Shown here piece after piece: positions 11,246 through 25,400 of a DNA stretch of 64,000 nt. Each line of letters starts with the position of its first letter. Within the stretch, counting starts at the first letter, position 1. Below the pieces are notes generated by a model. It searched no databases, was not told the origin of the DNA, and was given only the letters and a program-made list of their open reading frames with translations. Location of the stretch: positions 558,001 through 622,000 of the forward strand of contig OZ038530.1 in NCBI GenBank assembly GCA_964036665.1. Direction: 5' to 3'. The translations under genes were made by a program, and so were the position numbers. The DNA comes from Gordius sp. MW1 (taxonomy: Eukaryota; Nematomorpha; Gordioida; Gordea; Gordiidae).

Positions 11246-11859
11246 GTAGCCAGCGGACGGCCAAAAAGTCATATTATCAACAGAATACTCTCACGGATTC
11301 AAACTTGTTGCCTCCTGACGGACAACGGACGGTCCGTCGTCCCTCCGTTGTCCGTCCGTCCTCCCTCCGTCGTCTCTCCGTCGTCCGTCCGTCGTCCCTC
11401 CGTCGTCCGTCCGTCGTCCCTCCGTCGTCCGTCCGTCGTCCCTCCGTCGTCCCTCCGTCGTCCCTCCGTGCTATGCAATTTATTAAATTTTTTTTATCAA
11501 AAAATATTTTTTTCGACCTCAAATTTTTTTCCATTTTTTTGTTCAACCATATAGGCCTCATGAAAATTTTTGATATCAGAAGTGAATTCCGTAAAAAAAA
11601 TTTTTTTGATCAGAAAATATTTTTTCGACCTCAAAATTTTTTCAATTTTTTTGTAACACCATATAGGCCTCATGAAAATTTTCGATATCAGAGGTGAATT
11701 CCGAAAAAAAAAAATTTTTCGACTTGAAAATTTTTTAAATTTTTTTGTTCAACCATATAGGCTTCGTGAAAATTTCAGCGGACGGCTAAAAAGTCATATT
11801 ATCAATGTTATTAACAAGAACAGAATACTCTCCGGGATTCAAACTTGTAGCCTCCTGAT
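11246..11859 (+). repeat. B2: composite cassette, long form
   Basis: B-box-like segment 1 at 11,251-11,320; orientation switch near 11,331; inverted mini-array to 11,469 (about 138 bp, two units shorter than B1); three-unit AT-rich satellite 11,470-11,775; B-box-like segment 2 at 11,776-11,859. By mini-array length and three AT units it matches B9 (54,692-55,307) in reverse complement. Confidence 0.85.
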
Positions 11860-13051
11860 GGACAACGGACGGACAACGGAAGGACATCAGACGGACAAGG
11901 GACGGACAACGGACGGACAACGGAAGGACATCAGACGGACAACGGACGGACAACGGAAGGACATCAGATGGACAAGGGACGGACAACGGATGGACAACGG
12001 AAGGACATCAGACGGACAACGGACGGACAACGGAAGGACAACAAAAGGACATCAGACGGACAACGGACGGACAACAAAAGGACATCAGACGGACAACGGA
12101 CGGACAACGGAAGGACAACGGACGGACAACGGAAGGACAACGGAAGGACAACGGGCGGACAACGAACGGACAACGAACGGACAACGGACGGACAACGGAA
12201 GGACAACGGACGGACAACGGAAGGACAACGGAAGGACAACGGGCGGACAACGGACAGACGACGGAAGGACAACGGGCGGACATCAGACGGACAACGGACG
12301 GACAACGGAAGGACAACAAAAGGACATCAGACGGACAACGAACGGACAACGAACGGACAACGAACGGACAACGAACGGACAACGAACGGACAACGGACAG
12401 ACAACAAAAGGACATCAGACGGACAACGGACGGACAACGAACGGACAACGGACGGACAACGGACGGATAACGGACGGACAACAAAATGACATCAGACGGA
12501 CAACGGAAGGACAACGGAAGGACAACGGAAGGACAACGGAAGGACAACGGAAGGACAACGGAAGGACAACGGACGGACAACGGACGGACAACGGACGGAC
12601 AACGGAAGGACAACGGAAGGACAACGGGCGGACAACGAACGGACAACAAACGGACAACGGACAGACAACAAAAGGACATCTGACGGACAACGGAAGGAAA
12701 ACGGACGGACAACGGACGGACAACGGAAGGACAACGAACGGACATCAGACGGACAACGGAAGGACAACGGACGGACAACGGACGGACAACGGAAGGACAA
12801 CGGAAGGACAACGAACGGACAACGAACGGACAACGGACAGACAACAAAAGGACATCTGACGGACAACGGAAGGACAACGGACGGACAACGGAAGGACAAC
12901 GGAAGGACAACGGGCGGACAACGGACGGACAACGGAAGGACATCAGACGGACAACGAACGGACAACGGAAGGACAACAAAAGGACATCAGACGGACAACG
13001 AACGGACAACGAACGGACAACGAACGGACGGACAACAAAAGGACATCAGAC
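11860..13051 (+). repeat. 11-bp minisatellite array between B2 and C3
   Basis: Second copy of the 7,211-8,391 block, with about one more 11-bp unit and a few substitutions (for example GGACGGATAACGG near 12,463). The same extra-GGAC phase slip precedes C3, so the two blocks plus their adjoining transposon ends were duplicated together. Confidence 0.97.
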
Positions 13052-13245
13052 CAGGGTTTCTTTCAGAAAAAATGCTCCGGGGGGGTATTTTCAACTTCCG
13101 GGGGGGTAAAAATTTTTTTAATTGCTAAACCATTTTGTATAATATTTACTAATTTTTATTGGTGATATAAGTGATATATAAATTGATACATACACGCATA
13201 ATCATTAAATAAATACATGTAATATTTTAACGGGCAAGTGTTCTT

Positions 13246-13413
13246 TTAAGAAAGTAACCGAATACTTCTTTGTTTTTTAAAGGCGTACTCCTTCATCGCC
13301 ATATCTAGATATTCTTCAGTAGGAAGGTCAGCCCCTTCTATAGATATTCTCATACAGTGGTCTAAAGATATCTCCCCTAGCCTGTTTCTTAATGCAACCA
13401 TAATTCGGTTCAT
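13246..13413 (-). pseudogene. hAT transposase C-terminal remnant (C3)
   Basis: Same 55-codon C-terminal reading (ATG 13413-13411, stop 13248-13246). No divergence from C1 or C2 that changes the protein was seen. Confidence 0.65.
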
Positions 13414-13804
13414 TGCACTAAAGTAAGGGATAAAACAAGAGTTTTTCTTAATTCAGTCCCATCTTTACCTATTACAAACAAACATATTCATGCCTTATTT
13501 ATTATTTTATATAAACACAAATACCCATAGTATTCCCCAAACATATCTTCTCGCCTATTTCTAATTCAAAATCAAATAGATAAAAAAGATATTTTATCTA
13601 TATCAGAATTTAAATGCATGACAGATAATTATCATTAGTTATAAACATTATTTTGTGTGTATAAATGTAAATACCATCTTTTTTATTTTGACAATCTATG
13701 GAATAAACCAGTTTCTCCACAGAATTATCCTCACCTTTTCATAATACATAATTGATTAGACAAAAAAGATCTTTTTTATATGCTTGCAAGCAAATTATAA
13801 TTAG

Positions 13805-14041
13805 TTAATATACATTTAAAATGACCAATATTTTGTTAGTAATATAAATATAAATACCATCCTTTTCATTATAACATTGAATGGAACAAACCAGAGTTTT
13901 TTCTACAGAACAATTATTCATATCTTCACCTGTTGCATAATTAAAATTATTCCAAATTAAATCATATTTACCATCCTTTTTATTAGACTTTTCCTTTTTA
14001 CTAAAGTAGTGTAAAAGAGTACTTTTATATTTACCAGACAT
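13805..14041 (-). CDS. 78-codon ORF, possible hAT N-terminus (C3)
   Basis: Identical in protein sequence to the other six copies. The ATG follows the acceptor-like TTTTTTTTGAATTGCAG (reverse complement at about 14,046-14,062). Confidence 0.4.
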   Translation of the reverse strand: MSGKYKSTLLHYFSKKEKSNKKDGKYDLIWNNFNYATGEDMNNCSVEKTLVCSIQCYNEKDGIYIYITNKILVILNVY

Positions 14042-14479
14042 CTATCTGCAATTCAAAAAAAACATAGAATGTATTATTTATAATAATTCTTTTTAAGTTT
14101 ATAAGTAAGATAGTGATTTAATAATTCTAAAAGCATTTATTTATGTTTAGTTACCTATTGATATATTAAAGATAATTTGTAACTTTCAAGATTGTAAATT
14201 TACGGTTCACAGATGTTAAAAAATGATGTCTATGAATGATTTCCACCTGATCTGTAAAAAAATTTAATTTCGCCAATTTTATATTTTTTATTGACAAATT
14301 AAAATAATTTATTGAATTTCAATTTTAGCCTAAGCCTATTATTAATATAATTTATGACTTCATGGTGGAACCTCAGTTAATGTTCATGCTTCCTTCAATC
14401 AAAACTCTCCGGGGGGGTATTTGAAACTCCCCGGGGGGGGATATTACCCCCCCCGGGCTCCCCTCTGAAAGAAACCCTG

Positions 14480-16025
14480 CAACGGGCGGACAACGGACGG
14501 ACAACGGACGGACAACGGACATACAACGGGCGGACAACGTGCGGACAACGGAAGGACAACGGGCGGACAACGGACGGACAACGGAAGGACATCAGACGGA
14601 CAACGGACGGACAACGGAAGGACAACAAAAGGACATCAGACGGACAACGAACGGACAACGAACGGAAAACGAACGGACAACGAACGGACAACGAACGGAC
14701 AACGGACAGACAACAAAAGGACATCAGACGGACAACGGACGTACAACGAACGGACAACGGCCGGACAACGGACGGACAACGGACGGACAACGAACGGACA
14801 ACGAACGGACAACGGAAGGACAACGGAAGGACAACGGGCGGACTACGGAAGGACAACGGGCGGACAACAAAAGGACATCAGACGGACAACGGATGGACAA
14901 CGAACGGACAACGGACGGACAACGGACGGACAACGGGCGGACAACAAAAGGACATCAGACGGACAACGGACGGACAACGGACATACAACGGGCGGACAAC
15001 GTGCGGACAACGGAAGGACAACGGGCGGACAACGGACGGACAACAAAGGACATCAGACGGACAACGGACGGACAACGGAAGGACAACAAAAGGACATCAG
15101 ACGGACAACGAACGGACAACGAAAGGACAACGAACGGACAACGAACGGACAACGAACGGACAACGAACGGACAACGAACGGCCAAGGACGGACAACAAAA
15201 GGACATCAGACGGACAAGGGACGGACAACGAACGGACAACGGACGGACAACGGACGGACAACGGGCGGACAACGAACGGACAACGAACGGACAACGGACG
15301 GACAACGGACGGACAACGGAAGGACATCAGACGGACAACGGACGGACAACGGAAGGACAACGGGCGGACAACGGGCGCACAACGGACGGATAACGGAAGG
15401 ACATCAGACGGACAAGGGACGGACAACGGATGGACAACGGAAGGACATCAGACGGACAACGGACGGACAACGGAAGGACAACAAAAGGACATCAGACGGA
15501 CAACGGACGGACAACAAAAGGACATCAGACGGACAACGGACGGACAACGGAAGGACAACGGACGGACAACGGAAGGACAACGGAAGGACAACGGGCGGAC
15601 AACGAACGGACAACGAACGGACAACGGACGGACAACGGACGGACAACGGAAGGACAACGGACGGACAACGGAAGGACAACGGGCGGACAACGGGCGGACA
15701 ACGGACGGACAACGAACGGACAACGAACGGACAACGAACGGACAACGGACAGACAACAAAAGGACATCTGACGGACAACGGAAGGACAACGGACGGACAA
15801 CGGACGGACAACGGACGGACAACGGACGGACAACGGAAGGACAACGGGCGGACAACGGACGGACAACGGACGGACAACGGAAGGACATCAGACGGACAAC
15901 GGACGGACAACGGAAGGACAACGGAAGGACAACGGAAGGACAACGAACGGACAACGAACGGACAACGGACGGACAACGGACGGACAACAGACGGACAACG
16001 GGCGGACAACGGACGGACAACGGAC
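14480..16025 (+). repeat. 11-bp minisatellite array with phase slips
   Basis: Contains a one-base loss (CAACAAAGG at 15,041 for CAACAAAAGG) and a truncated joint AACGGCCAAGGACGG at about 15,177-15,190, both breaking the 11-bp phase. The word GGACAACGGGCGCAC near 15,370 recurs in reverse complement (GTGCGCCCGTTG) near 38,776, 39,942, 42,269, 48,578 and 53,530, linking this segment to the right-half arrays beside B cassettes. Confidence 0.96.
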
Positions 16026-16482
16026 GTAGCCAGCGGACGGCCAAAAAGTCATATTATCAACAGAATACTCTCACGGATTCAAACTTGTTGCCTCCTGACG
16101 GACAACGGACGGTCCGTCGTCCCTCCGTTGTCCGTCCGTCCTCCCTCCGTCGTCTCTCCGTCGTCCGTCCGTCGTCCCTCTGTCGTCCCTCCGTCGTCCC
16201 TCCGTGCTATGCAATTTATTAAATTTTTTTATCAAAAAATATTTTTTTCGACCTCAAAATTTTTTCAATTTTTTTGTAACACCATATAGGCCTCATGAAA
16301 ATTTTCGATATCAGAGGTGAATTCCGACAAAAAAAATTTTTTCGACTTGAAAATTTTTTAAATTTTTTTGTTCAACCATATAGGCTTCGTGAAAATTTCA
16401 GCGGACGGCTAAAAAGTCATATTATCAATGTTATTAACAAGAACAGAATACTCTCCGGGATTCAAACTTGTAGCCTCCTGAT
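16026..16482 (+). repeat. B3: composite cassette, short form
   Basis: B-box-like segment 1 at 16,031-16,100; switch near 16,111; inverted mini-array to 16,205 (about 94 bp); two-unit AT-rich satellite 16,206-16,398; B-box-like segment 2 at 16,399-16,482. One whole AT unit is missing relative to B1, B2 and B9. It is the left-half equivalent of the short forms at 37,659, 41,152, 47,461 and 52,402. Confidence 0.85.
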
Positions 16483-19400
16483 GGACAACGGACGGACAAC
16501 GGAAGGACATCAGACGGACAAGGGACGGACAACGGACGGACAACGGAAGGACATCAGACGGACAACGGACGGACAACGGAAGGACATCAGATGGACAAGG
16601 GACGGACAACGGATGGACAACGGAAGGACATCAGACGGACAACGGACGGACAACGGAAGGACAACAAAAGGACATCAGACGGACAACGGACGGACAACAA
16701 AAGGACATCAGACGGACAACGGACGGACAACGGAAGGACAACGGACGGACAACGGAAGGACAACGGAAGGACAACGGGCGGACAACGAACGGACAACGAA
16801 CGGACAACGGACGGACAACGGAAGAACAACGGACGGACAACGGAAGGACAACGGAAGGACAACGGGCGGACAACGGACGGACAACGGAAGGACAACGGGC
16901 GGACATCAGACGGACAACGGAAGTACAACGGAAGGACAACGGAAGGACAACGGGCGGACAACGGACGGACAACGGAAGGACATCAGACGGACAACGAACG
17001 GACAACGGAAGGACAACAAAAGGACATCAGACGGACAACGAACGGACAACGAACGGACAACGAACGGACAACGAACGGACAACGGACGGACAACAAAAGG
17101 ACATCAGATGGACAAAGAACGGACAACGGAAGGACAACGGGCGGACAACGGACGGACAACAAAAGGACATCAGACGGACAACGGAAGGACAACAGACGGA
17201 CAACGGAAGGAGAACGGACGGACAATGGGCGGACAACGGACAGACAACGGACGGACAACGGACGGACAACGGAAGGACAACGGACGGACAACGGACGGAC
17301 AACGGAAGGACATTAGACGGACAAGGGACGGACAACGGACGGACAACGGAAGGACATCAGACGGACAACGGACGGACAACGGAAGGACATCAGACGGACA
17401 AGGGACGGACAACGGATGGACAACGGAAGGACATCAGACGGACAACGGACGGACAACGGAAGGACAACGGACGGACAACGGACGGACAACGGAAGGACAA
17501 CGGGCGGACAACGGACGGACAACGGAAGGACATCAGACGGACAACGAACGGACAACGGAAGGACAACAAAAGGACATCTGACGGACAAGGGACGGACAAC
17601 GAACGGACAACGGACGGACAACGGACGGACAACAAAAGGACAACGGAAGGACAACGGAAGGACAACGGACGGACAACGGAAGGACAACGGGCGGACAACG
17701 GACGGACAACGGAAGGACATCAGACGGACAACGAACGGACAACGAACGGACAACGGACGGACAACAAAAGGACATCAGACGCACAAGGGACGGACAACGA
17801 ACGGACAACGGACGGACAACGGACGGACAACAAAAGGACATCAGACGGACAACGGACGGACAACGGAAGGACAACGGAAGGACAACGGGCGGACAACGGA
17901 CGGACAACGGACGGACAACGGAAAGACAACGGAAGGACAACGGGCCGACAACGGAAGGACAACGGAAGGACAACGGGCGGACAACGGACGGACAACGGGC
18001 GGACAACGGACGGACAACGGAAGGACATCAGACGGACAACGGACGGACAACGGAAGGACAACAGAAGGACAACAAAAGGACATCAGACGGACAACGAACG
18101 GACAACGAACGGACAACGAACGGACAACGAACGGACAACGAACGGACAACGGACGGACAACGGAAGGACAACGGACGGACAACGGAAGGACAACGGACGG
18201 ACAACGGAAGGACAACGGACGGACAACGGACGGACAACGGAAGGACATCAGACGGACAAGGGACGGACAACGGACGGACAACGGACAGACAACAAAATGA
18301 CATCAGACGGACAACGGACGGACAACGGACGGACAATGGGCGGACAACGGAAGGACAACGGGCGGACAATGGGCGGACAACGGAAGGACAACGGGCGGAC
18401 AACGGACGGACAACGGACGGACAACGGGCGGACAACGGGCGGACAACGGAAGGACAACGGAAGGACAACGGACGGACAACGGACGGACAACGGAAGGACA
18501 ACGGGCGGACAACGGAAGGACATCAGACGGACAACGGACGGACAACGGACGGACAACGGAAGGACAACTGACGGACAACGGACGGACAACGGAAGGACAA
18601 CGGACGGACAACGGAAGGACAACGGAAGGACAACGGGCGGACAACGGACGGACAACGGAAGGACAACGGGCGGACATCAGACGGACAACGAACGGACAAC
18701 GAACGGACAACGAACGGACAACAAAAGGACATCAGACGGACAAGGGACGGACAAAGAACGGACAACGGACGGACAACAAAAGGACATCAGACGGACAACG
18801 GACGGACAACGGAAGGACAACGGAAGGACAACGGGCGGACAACGGACGGACAACGGACGGACAACGGAAGGACAACGGAAGGACAACGGGCCGACAACGG
18901 ACGGACAACGGACGGACAACGGGCGGACAACGGACGGACAACGGAAGGACATCAGACGGACAACGGACGGACAACGGAAGGACAACAGAAGGACAACGGG
19001 CGGACAACGGACGGACAACGAACGGACAACGGACCGACAACAAAAGGACATCAGACGGACAACAAAAGGACATCAGACGGACAACGGACGGACAACGGAA
19101 GGACAACGGACGGACAACGGAAGGACAACGGAAGGACAACGGGCGGACAACGAACGGACAACGGACGGACAACGGAAGGACATCAGAGGGACAACGGACG
19201 GACAACGGAAGGACAACGGACGGACAACGGAAGGACAACGGACGGACAACGGACGGACAACGGAAGGACAACGGACGGACAACGGACGGACAACGGAAGG
19301 ACATCAGACGGACAACGGACGGACAACGGAAGGACAACAAAAGGACATCAGACGGACAACGGACGGACAACAAAAGGACATCAGACGGACAACGGACGGA

Positions 19401-22400
19401 CAACGGACGGACAACGGAAGGACAACGGAAGGACAACGGGCGGACAACGGACGGACAACGGACGGACAACGGAAGGACATCAGACGGACAAGGGACGGAC
19501 AACGGACGGACAACGGAAGGACATCAGACGGACAACGGACGGACAACGAACGGACAACGGACGGACAACAAACGGACAACGGAAGGACAACGGAAGGACA
19601 ACGGACGGACAACGGACGGACAACGGAAGGACAACGGAAGGACAACGGGCGGACAACAGACGGACAACGGAAGGACATCAGACGGACAAGGGACGGACAA
19701 CGGATGGACAACGGAAGGACATCAGACGGACAACGGACGGACAACGGAAGGACAAGAAAAGGACATCAGACGGACAACGGACGGAAAACAAAAGGACATC
19801 AGACGGACAACGGACGGACAACGGAAGGACAACGGACGGACAACGGAAGGACAACGGAAGGACAACGGGCGGACAACAAACGGACAACAGACGGACAACG
19901 GAAGGACATCAGAGGGACAACGGACGGACAACGGACGGACAACGGAAGGACATCAGACGGACAACGGACGGACAACGGACGGACAACGGACGGACAACTG
20001 AAGGACATCAGACGGACAACGGACGGACAACGGACGGACAACAGACGGACAACGAACGGACAACGAACGGACAACGAACGGACAACGGACAGACAACAAA
20101 AGGACATCAGACGGACAACGGACGGACAACGAACGGACAACGGACGGACAACGGACGGACAACGGACGGACAACAAAATGACATCAGACGGACAACGGAC
20201 GGACAACGGAAGGACAACGGAAGGACAACGGAAGGACAACGGAAGGACAACGGAAGGACAACGGACGGACAACGGACGGACAACGGAAGGACAACGGAAG
20301 GACAACGGGCGGACAACGAACGGACAACAAACGGACAACGGACAGACAACAAAAGAACATCTGACGGACAACGGAAGGACAACGGACGGACAACGGACGG
20401 ACAACGGAAGGACAACGGAAGGACAACGGGCGGACAACGGACGGACAACGAACGGACAACGAACGGACAACGAACGGACAACGGACAGACAACAAAAGGA
20501 CATCAGACGGACAACGGAAGGACAACGGACGGACAACGGACGGACAACGGAAGGACAACGGAAGGACAACGGGCGGACAACGAACAGACAACGAACGGAC
20601 AACGGACAGACAACAAAAGGACATCTGACGGACAACGGAAGGACAACGGACGGACAACGGAAGGACAACGGAAGGACAACGGGCGGACAACGGACGGACA
20701 ACGGAAGGACAACGGAAGGACAACAAAAGGACATCAGACGGACAACGGACGGACAACGGAAGGACAACGGGCGGACAACGGACGGACAACGGAAGGACAT
20801 CAGACGGACAACGGACGGACAACGGAAGGACAACGGGCGGACAACGGACGGACAACGGACGGACAACGGACGGACAACGGGCGGACAACGGACGGACAAC
20901 GGAAGGACAACGGAAGGACATCAGACGGACAACGGACGGACAACGGAAGGACAACGGAAGGACAACGGAAGGACAACGGGCGGACAACGGACGGACAACG
21001 GAAGGACAACGGAAGGACAACAAAAGGACATCAGACGGACAACGGACGGACAACGGAAGGACAACGGGCGGACAACGGAAGGACAACGGAAGGACAACGG
21101 ACGGACAACGGACGGACAACGGAAGGACAACGGAAGGACAACGGAAGGACATCAGACGGACAACGGAAGGACAACGGAAGGACAACGGAAGGACAACGGA
21201 AGGACAACGGACGGACAACGGACGGACAACGGAAGGACAACGGAAGGACAACGGGCGGACAACGAACGGACAACAAACGGACAACGGACAGCAACAAAAG
21301 GACATCTGACGGACAACGGAAGGACAACGGACGGACAACGGACGGACAACGGAAGGACAACGGGCGGACAACGGACGGACAACGAACGGACAACGAACGG
21401 ACAACGAACGGACAACGGACAGACAACAAAAGGACATCAGACGGACAACGGAAGGACAACGGACGGACAACGGAAGGACAACGGACGGACAACGGACGGA
21501 CAACGGAAGGACAACGGAAGGACAACGGGCGGACAACGAACGGACAACAAACGGACAACGGACAGCAACAAAAGGACATCTGACGGACAACGGAAGGACA
21601 ACGGACGGACAACGGACGGACAACGGAAGGACAACGGGCGGACAACGGACGGACAACGAACGGACAACGAACGGACAACGAACGGACAACGGACAGACAA
21701 CAAAAGGACATCAGACGGACAACGGAAGGACAACGGACGGACAACGGACGGACAACGGAAGGACAACGGAAGGACAACGGAAGGACATCAGACGGACAAC
21801 GGAAGGACAACGGAAGGACAACGGAAGGACAACGGAAGGACAACGGACGGACAACGGACGGACAACGGAAGGACAACGGAAGGACAACGGGCGGACAACG
21901 GACGGACAACGGAAGGACAACGGAAGGACAACAAAAGGACATCAGACGGACAACTGACGGACAACGGAAGGACAACGGGCGGACAACGGAAGGACAACGG
22001 AAGGACAACGGACGGACAACGGACGGACAACGGAAGGACAACGGAAGGACAACGGAAGGACATCAGACGGACAACGGAAGGACAACGGAAGGACAACGGA
22101 AGGACAACGGACGGACAACGGACGGACAACGGACGGACAACGGAAGGACATCAGACGGACAAGGGACGGACAACGGATGGACAACGGAAGGACATCAGAC
22201 GGACAACGGACGGACAACGGAAGGACAACAAAAGAACATCAGACGGACAACGGACGAGCAACGGGCGGACAACGGACGGACAACGGACGGACAACGGAAG
22301 GACAACGGACGGACAACGGAAGGACATCAGACGGACAACGGACGGACAACGGACGGACAACGGAAGGACAACGGACGGACAACGGAAGGACAACGGAAAG

Positions 22401-25400
22401 ACAACGGAAGGACATCAGACGGACAACGGACGGACAACGGACGGACAACGGACGGACAACGGAAGGACAACGGACGGACAACGGAAGGACAACGGAAGGA
22501 CAACAAAAGGACATCAGACGGACAACGGACGGACAACGGAAGGACAACGGGCGGACAACGGAAGGACAACGGAAGGACAACGGACGGACAACGGACGGAC
22601 AACGGAAGGACAACGGAAGGACAACGGAAGGACATCAGACGGACAACGGAAGGACAACGGAAGGACAACGGAAGGACAACGGACGGACAACGGACGGACA
22701 ACGGACGGACAACGGACGGACAACGGAAGGACATCAGACGGACAAGGGACGGACAACGGATGGACAACGGAAGGACATCAGACGGACAACGGACGGACAA
22801 CGGAAGGACAACAAAAGGACATCAGACGGACAACGGACGGACAACGGGCGGACAACGGACGGACAACGGACGGACAACGGAAGGACAACGGACGGACAAC
22901 GGAAGGACATCAGACGGACAACGGACGGACAACGGACGGACAACGGACGGACAACGGAAGGACAACGGACGGACAACGGACGGACAACGGAAGCACAACG
23001 GAAGGACAACGGACGGACAACGGACGGACAACAAAAGGAGACGGACAACGGAAGGACAACGGACGGACAACGGAAGGACAACGGACGGACAACGGACGGA
23101 CAACGGACGGACAACGGACGGACAACGGACGGACAACGGACGGACAACGGACGGACAACGGACGGACAACGGACGGACAACGGAAGGACATCAGACGGAC
23201 AACGGACGGACAACGGAAGGACAACGGATAGACAACGGGCGGACAACGGACGGACAACGGACGGACAACGGAAGGACATCAGACGGACAAGGGACGGACA
23301 ACGGACGGACAACGGAAGGACATCAGACGGACAACGGACGGACAACGGAAGGACAACGAACGGACAACGAACGGACAACGGACAGACAACAAAAGGACAT
23401 CTGACGGACAACGGAAGGACAACGGACGGACAACGGACGGACAACGGAAGGACAACGGAAGGACAACGAACGGACAACGAACGGACAACGGACGGACAAC
23501 AGACGGACAACGGACGGACAACAAAAGGACATCAGACGGACAAGGGACGGACAACGAACGGACAACGGACGGACAACGGACGGACAACAAAAGGACATCA
23601 GACGGACAAGGGACGGACAACGGATGGACAACGGAAGGACATCAGACGGACAACGGACGGACAACGGAAGGACAACAAAAGGACATCAGACGGACAACGG
23701 ACGGACAACGGACGGACAACGGAAGGACAACGGACGGACAACGGAAGGACAACGGAAGGACAACGGAAGGACAACGGGCGGACAACGGACGGACAACGGA
23801 CGGACAACGGAAGGACAACAGACGGACAACGGACGGACAACGGACGGACAACGGACGGACAACAAAAGGACATCAGACGGACAACGGACGGACAACGGAA
23901 GGACAACGGACGGACAACGGACGGACAACGGACGGACAACGGACGGACAACGGACGGACAACGGACGGACAACGGACGGACAACGGACGGACAACGGAAG
24001 GACATCAGACGGACAAGGGACGGACAACGGATGGACAACGGAAGGACATCAGACGGACAACGGACGGACAACGGAAGGACAACAAAAGGACATCAGACGG
24101 ACAACGGACGGACAACGGACGGACAACGGAAGGACAACGGACGGACAACGGAAGGACAACGGAAGGACAACGGAAGGACAACGGGCGGACAACGGACGGA
24201 CAACGGACGGACAACGGAAGGACAACGGACGGACAACGGAAGGACATCAGACGGACAACGGACGGACAACGGAAGGACAACAAAAGGACATCAGACGGAA
24301 AACGGACGGACAACGGACGGACAACGGAAGGACAACGGACGGACAACGGAAGGACAACGGAAGGACAACGGAAGGACAACGGGCGGACAACGGACGGACA
24401 ACGGACGGACAACGGAAGGACAACGGACGGACAACGGAAGGACATCAGACGGACAACGGACGGACAACGGAAGGACAACGGATAGACAACGGGCGGACAA
24501 CGGACGGACAACGGACGGACAACGGAAGGACATCAGACGGACAAGGGACGGACAACGGACGGACAACGGAAGGACATCAGACGGACAAGGGACGGACAAC
24601 GGATGGACAACGGAAGGACATCAGACGGACAACGGACGGACAACGGAAGGACAACAAAAGGACATCAGACGGACAACGGACGGACAACGGACGGACAACG
24701 GAAGGACAACGGACGGACAACGGAAGGACAACGGAAGGACAACGGAAGGACATCAGACGGACAACGGACGGACAACGGACGGACAACGGAAGGGCAACGG
24801 GCGGACAACGGACGGACAACGGACGGACAACGGAAGGACATCAGACGGACAACGGACGGACAACGGAAGGACAACGGAAGGACAACGAACGGACAACGAA
24901 CGGACAAAGAACGGACAACGGACGGACAACAGACGGACAACGGACGGACAACAAAAGGACATCAGACGGACAAGGGACGGACAACGAACGGACAACGGAC
25001 GGACAACGGACGGACAACAAAAGGACATCAGACGGACAACGGACGGACAACGGAAGGACAACGGACGGACAACGGACGGACAACGGACGGACAACGGACG
25101 GACAACGGACGGACAACGGAAGGACATCAGACGGACAACGGACGGACAACGGAAGGACAACGGATAGACAACGGGCGGACAACGGACGGACAACGGACGG
25201 ACAACGGAAGGACAACGGAAGGACAACGAACGGACAACGAACGGACAACGGACGGACAACAGACGGACAACGGACGGACAACAAAAGGACATCAGACGGA
25301 CAAGGGACGGACAACGAACGGACAACGGACGGACAACGGACGGACAACAAAAGGACATCAGACGGACAAGGGACGGACAACGGATGGACAACGGAAGGAC

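Larger units (their letters stand above)
13052..14479 (-). mobile_element. C3: non-autonomous hAT-like DNA transposon
   Basis: Perfect 15-bp terminal inverted repeats (13,052-13,066 and 14,465-14,479), same length as C2 (1,428 bp). The G/C homopolymers near the 14,479 end are shorter than in C1. The right flank is CAACGGGCGGAC; the left flank GGACATCAGAC is shared with C2. Confidence 0.87.

Noticed and set aside
18297..23231. 1,644-codon open frame and similar long frames rich in TDNGRTTDGQR
   Set aside because: The 11-bp unit has no stop in any frame, so frames of this length arise automatically. Overlapping long frames exist on both strands and in other phases, and starts depend on scattered ATGG variants. 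No conserved domain or codon signal is visible.
17720..23510. Open frames rich in SVRCPSVVRPL on the complementary strand
   Set aside because: Same cause as above; the peptide is simply the other strand of the satellite. The cysteines and hydrophobic residues do not indicate a membrane or secreted protein.
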